64,000 nucleotides of DNA from Agapetus fuscipes (Eukaryota; Arthropoda; Insecta; Trichoptera; Glossosomatidae): NCBI GenBank assembly GCA_951799405.1, contig OX637353.1, forward strand, positions 2,480,001 to 2,544,000, in the 5' to 3' direction. Positions 57,770-64,000 of the stretch are shown in pieces. Made by a program: the position numbers and the translations under genes. The notes beneath the pieces are model-generated. The model searched no databases. It was not told the origin of the DNA and saw nothing but the letters and a program-made list of their open reading frames with translations. Position 1 is the stretch's first letter; each line of letters starts with the position of its first letter.

Positions 57770-60700
57770 GTAAAATCCGTAACCAATTTGCATTATTTTA
57801 TTATATTTAATATCCAGAAAATAAGAGTACTCTTTTTTTTTATTTTTGAAGTGTTGCCCCACAAATGTTGGGAAAACTCACTGCGGATGTGACAACAACT
57901 CATACTTTTTGGAAAGGCTTTTCATTTTCATCAGACAATTAAATATGAAATGGTTTTCTAGGTCAAGAAGAGGACAAGCTCTTGGGTTCCGTGTTACTTC
58001 CATCTTATAAAGTATCTTTGTGCACAGCTGATGATAAAGTTATGAGAAAGTTTGCCTTCAAGTGTGAGCACGCCAACATGAGGACATACGTGCTGGCCGC
58101 GCATGACCAGGACCTCATGAACCAGTGGGTGCATGTGCTCACCATGGCAGCTCTGATGCAGGAGGGGAGGTGAGCAACTATATATATGTAGCTCTGGGGT
58201 AAATCTTCTTCAACAGAATGTTCGCCAAACAAATGTTTGGGATCAGTAGCACTTTTATTATATTATGTGAAATATTAACTCTCAAAATACTTCAATATGA
58301 CTTTAGACTGACCATCACATGATCTATCAAAATACAAAAATGCAGCACCTCACCAATAAGGGTGGCGTAAAATAAAAACATTTGTTGTACGAGAATATTA
58401 TATTATTGGAGAGGGCTTATCGCAGTTGGGAAATACAGCTCACATTATCCCTGGGAACCAATATTTCATTATAATATACTTTTTTCTAGCAGCGGAGAAA
58501 AATCCCAGCAGTATTCTACAGGCTTGAATATTCCGAATTCAGAAAGACGAAGCAAGACCCCCGTTAACATGGATCAGGTATTTATTTTGCTTAAAATTGC
58601 ACACAATTATAATTTAAAATGAATTGGATTATTGGGTTACTAAATAAATTATTTCATGGTTGTAGGATGACATTACACCAGAAATTAGCGGAGCAATTCA
58701 GCCCATGTATGAGAATGCACCTCCTAAACCAAGAAGGTCCAACGAAGGATACAACTCTCCCAGCCCGGAGAAATCTATGGAGAGGTCTGATACTCTTTCT
58801 TATACTTTGTTCACATAAAGCTGTTGTCTTTGCTCCTCGATGCTGTGTCTACTATTGCTAGTGGCAGCATTTTAAAGCAGCAGCCTGGCAGCGTAAGTGA
58901 GTGCGTGCTATGTAAAGGAATATAAAAAATAAATAAGTGTTAGCAGAAGACTTGCAAAGGTCCAGGGCTTGGCAGCAATGACCGAATTTGTGATGAACCA
59001 CCATTAGTCAGCTAAATTAAAAATCAAAACTTTGATGACACATGATTGATAACAGAAGGCACAGGATTCATTGTTATTATGCTTGATTATTAAAAATTCA
59101 TTTGCAGGTATGATCCGAATTATGACATTCTACGAGAGCCATCATACAAACATGGTGAAAATCCTCAAGCAAGGAGTCAGAACAATAGGCTAGGCTCCAA
59201 GTCCCCTTTACCGGGATCACCCGATGTGGTTTATGACAGCAAAACTGGAGCAACTACTGGAAATTATGTCATGCAGAGGAATCTAACAAAATCTCCTGAA
59301 GGAGTTTACAATTCTCATAACCTATCTCTGCCGTTAACCAACACACACAACAACAGACTAGAAAATAACAAATCACTTGTAAACTATCAAGATGCCAGCA
59401 ATTTGTCAAGTACTAATAGTAGATTGGATCAAAACAAATCACCTGCATATTTTGACAGCAGAAATTTGCGACAAGACCCTCAAAGGCAGAATTACCCAGT
59501 AGAAAATCAAAATGTGTACAATGAAATGAATAATAGAATGACAGAGCAATATGCTCAAGAAATCCAGAACCAGCAGGCGTATCAGCAGAACACACCAAGC
59601 CAAGTGCCATCTGAAAGGCAGGCATTTGAGCGAAGAACTCCTGACACATATGGGAGGTCCGCCATTGTGCCAGGCTACTACAGCAAAGGGAGGGCTGGCG
59701 ATTACGAAGACGTCTATCACCAGCCTCAAGGAGGGAATGCTGAAGGACTCTACGGAGAGCAATCCTACCGGAGACCTCAGAGTCCCATTTCATATGAGGA
59801 CGACAAGTTAACTCCCAATACTCTGCAGCAGCAAATTTATGGCCAAGCAAATATAGATAATGTAAGTAGTATTTTAATGATGAAACATTTAACTTGAATG
59901 CCTTTACACTAGGGGTGACTAAAGCCTCTGTAGACATAAGCATTAATTTACACTCTTGCAAACTTCTCTCACTTCATTAATATCTACTTATTCTTAATAC
60001 CATCACAGTGATGCGCTGTCTATAAACATGATTCCCATCTTCATAATTGTATCAATGCATTTTTTTTCTTAAGGGCTCGTCAGAGTATCACCGATTGGTT
60101 TTTACTGTCCCTATCCTGACATACATCTCTCAGTTCACTCATATTCACTGCTATTTTCATACATCTCTTCCATTTCTTTCACTCCAGATATTTTTATAAA
60201 AATAATTTAAGCCCACATTTTAATCTACATTTGAAATATTTATTTCAGGGTAAAATGTATCAAGCACCACCAGTCCAAGTACGTCAAAAGAAAAAATCCA
60301 ACAACTATTCTGCACCAGTTTTACCACAAAATGTTGTCCCGCGACCACACAGCGCTGATTTCTTGGAGTATGAAGCCAAAAACTCATTATACAACCCCAA
60401 GTCCTCTTCATTGTATTCCTCTCAAGCATCTAGACAACCACCGAGACCAAAGTCCAGCCTAGACATTAACACATACAATGACTACAACGGCGACAGTTAC
60501 TATTATTCAGAAGCAAGTTACGCAGAGAAAATGAGACAATCTGCACATTATTTACGTAACAAAAACTTTGGTAATCCGAGAGCTCTAGGTCCATTATCGC
60601 CAGTTGAATTTTCAAGTCAACGGAAACTTTCCATGCCTATATTCCGTCGGAATGAAACAAATGAGAGCAGCTATGAGAGTGACATGAGAACTGATGGAGA

Positions 60701-63083
60701 AGCTCTGTATGGTGGCAGAGATCAGAACAGAAATGTCAGCGGAAACGGAAGCAAATATTCAGAGATCACTGGCCCCAACTCTAACTGGACCTTGAGGAAT
60801 AAGAGCCTCTCTCATATAATGGGACAGGAAGAGCTGTATAACAGGTAAGCATATGTGGAAAATGTTTTCTGTTGTCTCTAGCTGTTCAGCGTTGTAGAAA
60901 CTTATGAGAGTACTCTCCACTATTACCTGTCAGGGAAGATGAAAATTAGCCTGAGGGCTATCTACCGTAAGAATCCTTGGGCATTCGGAAAAACACCAGT
61001 AGATTATTTATAGCTATTTCATAGATGTTTATAATTTAATTATTTTATGTGAAGTTTAAAGTTATACTCAACTTTTTTGAAAACAAGAGAGCTATGAAAC
61101 TTTTCTGAAGTCTGAAAAACCTTAAAAAAAATTTCAGTTTTAATTCAATAGGAGTAAAATATATTTTACCACCTGTCACTATTGATCAATTTTATGAGAT
61201 TGACCAAAATGTGAATACAGCTGTCCCTCAATAATCCGACAGGTACAGGACCAAGGGGAGCCGGATTGCCGAAAATGTTGGATTATCAAAAATGGCTTTT
61301 CTGTAATGTATTGGATCAAGATAAGCTATGCCCATTATTTTTATACAGTACAGGGATCCAATTCTGATGAGCACCCCAAGCGGCAAGATTTTATTTTTAA
61401 TGCACCGATCTCCCTTCCTGATCCCAGCACTGTATTAAAAGCCATTAAATACTGGGGACAATATAAAACACACAATGAAGTCAAAAAAAAAAAATGAATT
61501 TAAGCTGCAGTACAGATACATTTTAGAGCTTTACAATGCTTGACTATAGGATTCTCGAGGGACAGCTGTATTTTATGTTTACTTGAAGGTTCGCAACTAT
61601 TAAGCTACACATATAGTGTAACTTCTTGCCTGCGTTATCCCCGAAGAGGTCGCATGTGGTGATTCGGGACCTTTTTATTTTTATGGGTAAGGGGCCGGCC
61701 TCACACCAACCCCTTTCAATTGAAGTGGGGGTTTCCCAACTCCCGGGAAGGTCTGGTTCTTATTTCTTACAAAGGCTGAGTACACCTTGCCGGTATTTAC
61801 TTTGGATTTGAACACACCGAAACACCAAAACGGGAAATCATTTCTGACACCCTCAAAGGGGATCAAACCCTTGCTCTCGACATGGAATGCAAGCATTCTA
61901 CCAACTGAGCTATCGACCGGACTTTTTACGAGCCTGGTCATTGCTACAAAGCGCCAATTCTCAAGCAAGACCCAGTTGCTGTAAGGCTGGATGCACCTTT
62001 TGTTGACCAGTCATAAATAAAGATTGATGAATTTTTCAACCCAGCAAAGAGCAAATTTGAAAATATAAATGGCATATTTTTTGTTCTCTGCCGGGATTTG
62101 AACCCACAACCTACCATTTACGAGTCTGAAGTGTTACCACTGGACTACAGACCGGTCTACAAGGTTTATTTTGTTAATTGCTCTGTTGTATGTCTGTCTC
62201 CAGGAGCAACAGTGCCATGAGCGAGGGCTCCAGTGTGAGTGGGGCGCTGGGGGGGGAGCAGTTCACCAGGTCCGCCAGCGCGCGCCTCCCCTCCACCAGC
62301 ACTGACCACCTGCCCTACAGGGAGGGGGAGAAGAAAGTGCAACAGGTTGGTGTTGTGAGTGACAAATTTCATTTCCTTATCCCCAAAACCAAACCCCCCT
62401 GTAAACATGAATTCTGTTAACAACATCACCTCATATTTGCACTTCATACATTGTTTTAATACAAAGTAAACTTAAATCAAGACTTTAGAAATATAATTTG
62501 TCTCATATTTATCATCCTCTTTTCTGTAAGAACTCTTTCATGTATGCGCATGACCCTCCGATAGACCACATCTGAGACTCTTGAGGACCACCAGGGAAGA
62601 GGCACAGGTCTATAACCACAAGACAATTAAAGTGTGATTCAATGACATCATGAATCTGTGCATAGAACACTGAAAACATGCATGAAAACTAAATCACTCA
62701 GGAGTGCCGTTGTATTTTCCATAGATTATCAATTTACGCAATCGAGGTGAGATTTGCGAAATGTATTACACTCGGGGTACAGAAGCTGTTAGTCTGGAAT
62801 AAAGCAATTATCACAATATACCTATGTAAATAATGTGTATGATTTTATTTCCAGCGTGAAGAGTCCATGAAGCGCCTCCTGGAGTGGAAGCAGCGCATGC
62901 TGCAGTCCCCGCTCACCAGAAAGACCACGCCCACCACGCTGTCCCTGGCGCGCAGCCTGCACCACGCGCGCTCCCCGGCAGCAGCAGCAACAACGGCTGG
63001 CCACACCTTCCCCAAGTCCTCCTCCCGCCTGCCCGCACACCTGCAGCACAACAACTACAACAGCTACTCCTCAGATGATGAAG
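56559..63083 (+). CDS. kmr: PLEKHA4/5/6/7-family PH-domain protein (kramer homologue), partial
   Basis: Eight exons: 56559-57769, 57962-58169, 58490-58577, 58666-58784, 59108-59861, 60249-60844, 62204-62345 and 62855-63083. All have GT-AG junctions, and the phases join without a stop. Order: Gln-rich region with two poly-Q runs, then a PH domain starting KAGWLYKQGSDGLKVWRKRW (exons 1-2), with the LLGSVLLPSYKVS strand and the QDLMNQWVHVLTMA C-terminal helix. A long Ser/Pro/Tyr-rich region follows with family-typical blocks (PRPHSADFLEYE, RPKSSLDI, SEASYAEKMRQSA), then REESMKRLLEWKQRMLQSPL. PH domains of this family bind phosphoinositides at the plasma membrane; fly kramer and PLEKHA4 have been linked to Dishevelled and planar polarity. 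The start codon exon is not certain (see 23660) and the gene continues past the window. The family assignment is strong; the symbol is by resemblance. Confidence 0.9.
57962..58169 (+). CDS. kmr: kmr exon b: second half of PH domain
   Basis: Acceptor GGTTTTCTAG|GT, donor GGAG|GTGAGC. Encodes GQEEDKLLGSVLLPSYKVSL through AAHDQDLMNQWVHVLTMAAL, completing the beta-sandwich and the C-terminal helix with its conserved Trp. Confidence 0.92.
58490..58577 (+). CDS. kmr: kmr exon c, with tandem acceptor
   Basis: The acceptor region reads TTTTTTCTAGCAG|, so either of two AGs three bases apart (58489 or 58492) keeps the frame and adds or drops one Ser. Encodes EKSQQYSTGLNIPNSERRSK and ends DQ|GTATTT. 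Confidence 0.88.
58666..58784 (+). CDS. kmr: kmr exon d
   Basis: Acceptor ATGGTTGTAG|G, donor GAGAG|GTCTGA, a weak donor. Encodes DDITPEISGAIQPMYENAPP and KPRRSNEGYNSPSPEKSMER, a proline-rich acidic linker. Confidence 0.85.
59108..59861 (+). CDS. kmr: kmr exon e
   Basis: Acceptor TCATTTGCAG|G, donor AAT|GTAAGT. 251 codons, rich in Asn, Gln, Tyr and Ser (RYDPNYDILREPSYKHGENP to QIYGQANIDN). Predicted to be disordered. Confidence 0.9.
59905..60185 (-). mobile_element. Old RTE-like LINE remnant in an intron
   Basis: CACTAGGGGTGACTAAAGCC and the following CTCTCACTTCATTAAT and CATACATCTCTTCCATTTCT stretches follow the minus-strand pattern of the LINE 3' region at 46514-46760 with heavy divergence. 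Confidence 0.4.
60249..60844 (+). CDS. kmr: kmr exon f with conserved family blocks
   Basis: Acceptor TTATTTCAG|GG, donor ACAG|GTAAGC. Contains PRPHSADFLEYEAK, RPKSSLDINTYN, YYYSEASYAEKMRQSAHYL and GPLSPVEFSSQRKLSMPIFR. These blocks are the best evidence, together with the PH domain, for PLEKHA membership. Confidence 0.9.
61218..61568. mobile_element. pogo/Tigger-like MITE in a kmr intron
   Basis: The left end CAGCTGTCCCTCAATAATCC and the right end (reverse complement CAGCTGTCCCTCGAGAATCC) are flanked by TA on both sides (61216-61217 and 61569-61570). TA duplications and CAG..GTCCCTC termini are typical of pogo/Tigger elements. The 351-bp interior has no transposase. Confidence 0.75.
61599..62160 (-). 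repeat. Dimeric tRNA-derived SINE (T2 then T1)
   Basis: Read on the minus strand from 62160: T2 tRNA-like head (GGTCTGTAGTCCAGTGGTAA, GGGTTCAAATCCCGGC), T2 body through GCTTGAGAATTGGCGCTTTG, then directly a T1 tRNA-like head (GGTCGATAGCTCAGTTGGTA, GGGTTTGATCCC), the T1 body and the end TGTGTAGCTTA. It lies antisense in the intron between kmr exons f and g. Confidence 0.8.
62204..62345 (+). CDS. kmr: kmr exon g
   Basis: Acceptor GTCTGTCTCCAG|GA, donor CAACAG|GTTGGT. A second donor GTT|GTGAGT eight bases on would shift the frame. Encodes RSNSAMSEGSSVSGALGGEQ and STSTDHLPYREGEKKVQQ. Confidence 0.88.
62670..62785. repeat. Segment shared with 24434-24527
   Basis: AAACTAAATCACTCAGGAGT (inverted relative to the 24-kb copy) followed by ATTTACGCAATCGAGGTGAG (same orientation). 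Probably one arm of the same foldback element, in the last intron seen. Confidence 0.5.
62855..63083 (+). CDS. kmr: kmr exon h: basic helical segment
   Basis: Acceptor TTTATTTCCAG|CG, donor GAAG|GTAACA. Encodes REESMKRLLEWKQRMLQSPL, a conserved PLEKHA5/6/7 helix, then a Ser/Thr/His-rich stretch ending NNYNSYSSDDE. Local GC content is higher than in other exons. The coding sequence continues beyond the window. Confidence 0.9.
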
Positions 63084-63379
63084 GTAACACCAGACTCACA
63101 GCAGTCTTGGTTTGTTTTCTTTTCACCTGACTTACAGGCAGACGTGTGCAATGCGTAGAGGTAATTACGTCTCACAACATTTGAGTTGTATAGAAGCAAA
63201 GACGGCAATGTAAGATGTTTTTCAAAATTTAAAAAACACGTATTGCCTTCTTTGATACTGTACAGCTTATTCAGCCTTTCTCAAATAATGTTGAACAAAT
63301 GTTTCAATTTAAAATATTATCTCAATTTTAAAGCTGCTTTTTTTTCAATCTTTTTAATTTTGCCTCTATGAAGAGTTCT

Positions 63380-63605
63380 CCCCTGTCTGGTAATTTTGTA
63401 TAAGGTTTATCACCTGTAGTTTACAGTATAGTTACAGTTACTCTAAAAACAGGCCAATTTTGCCTTTGCTACGCCTATTTTAACGAAAGGGAGCAAGACT
63501 TTAAGAGCACTTTTAAATTTGCCGTTCAGGTATTTTTTTTGACTTGTTGCAGTTGTTTCTATTACCTTAAATGTTAATACAACTCTGCAACTTAGATTAT
63601 ATTAT
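63380..63605 (+). repeat. Repeat A copy, very old
   Basis: GTATAAGGTTTATCACCTGT, GCCAATTTTGCCTTTGCTAC and CTCTGCAACTTAGATTATAT keep the family order. Strongly diverged. Confidence 0.5.
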
Positions 63606-64000
63606 AAGAATATTGCTTCAATTTTCCAAACAACAATCGATTAATCTAATGAAAACACACATTTTACAAACAACGCTATGAGAGCTCTGGGCTTAGGCCG
63701 GTTATTTTCAAGTTTATCTATATAGTTACTGTAAGTTAAATTGCATTTTAGTTATCTTTACTAAACTTGAAAACACCGGGCTGTAGAGCTCCAAGCACAT
63801 TATTAGTGCTTGCATTTTAAACAATTTATGGAATACGCTTAGGATTTCACCCTAGCGTTGTGAGTTGGCCTTGTATTATTTGTTATAAGTGAGTGTAATG
63901 TAATGTAAGGATATGCTCCAAAGCATAACATGTTGTGTTTTACTCTGACTGTTACATAATATCATTTTTCATTTCATCTCATCACACACACATTTTGCGC
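63606..64000. other. Intronic sequence, no exon seen
   Basis: It follows the last kmr donor (63083). A partial inverted repeat around AGAGCTCTGGGCTTAGGCCG (63680) and CCGGGCTGTAGAGCTCCAAG (63776) suggests a small foldback element. No further exon is recognisable before the window edge. Confidence 0.4.

Overview
The window is AT-rich animal nuclear DNA, most likely from an insect. The signs are spliced genes with GT-AG introns, many nested hAT, RTE and CR1/Jockey-type elements, tRNA-derived SINEs, an LTR element primed by a tRNA-Lys(CUU)-like sequence, and an insect-like 5S rRNA fragment. I cannot fix the order. There are no bacterial genes, operons or CRISPR arrays.

One host gene is firmly supported. 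At 56.56-63.08 kb on the + strand lie eight consecutive exons of a PLEKHA4/5/6/7 (fly kramer) homologue: a poly-Q N-terminal region, a PH domain split by one intron, a long disordered Ser/Pro/Gln region with conserved family blocks, and a basic helical segment. The gene runs off the right edge. A phase-compatible candidate start-codon exon lies at 23.66-23.93 kb and a candidate promoter and untranslated first exon at about 7.97-8.31 kb. If both belong, nearly all of 8-56 kb is intron.

The rest is a dense repeat landscape. The dominant family, called Repeat A here (about 240 bp, head CTTGACTTATAGGTTGG, GATTA-type tail), occurs more than 20 times on both strands and is the 3' end of an RTE-like LINE, since two copies are still joined to its C-terminal reading frame. 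At 37.3-39.8 kb it forms a seven-unit tandem array. Target-site duplications define six hAT-type elements (68-3768, 5601-6143, 8999-9608, 19549-22835, 19906-21240, 50808-53000), a TIR transposon of uncertain superfamily (44993-48666), three MITEs with 3-bp AAA duplications, and a pogo/Tigger-like MITE (61218-61568). tRNA-derived SINEs come in two main types, with one dimer and one copy abutting a 5S rRNA fragment.

The most unusual element is a young, complete LTR retrotransposon at 24896-27019. Its near-identical LTRs flank a single gag-like reading frame of 459 codons with no protease, reverse transcriptase, RNase H or integrase. It is a gag-only, non-autonomous element resembling the plant TR-GAG class. 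Also notable are a four-level nest at 19.5-22.8 kb and a small hAT packed with TATCGATA-type motifs.
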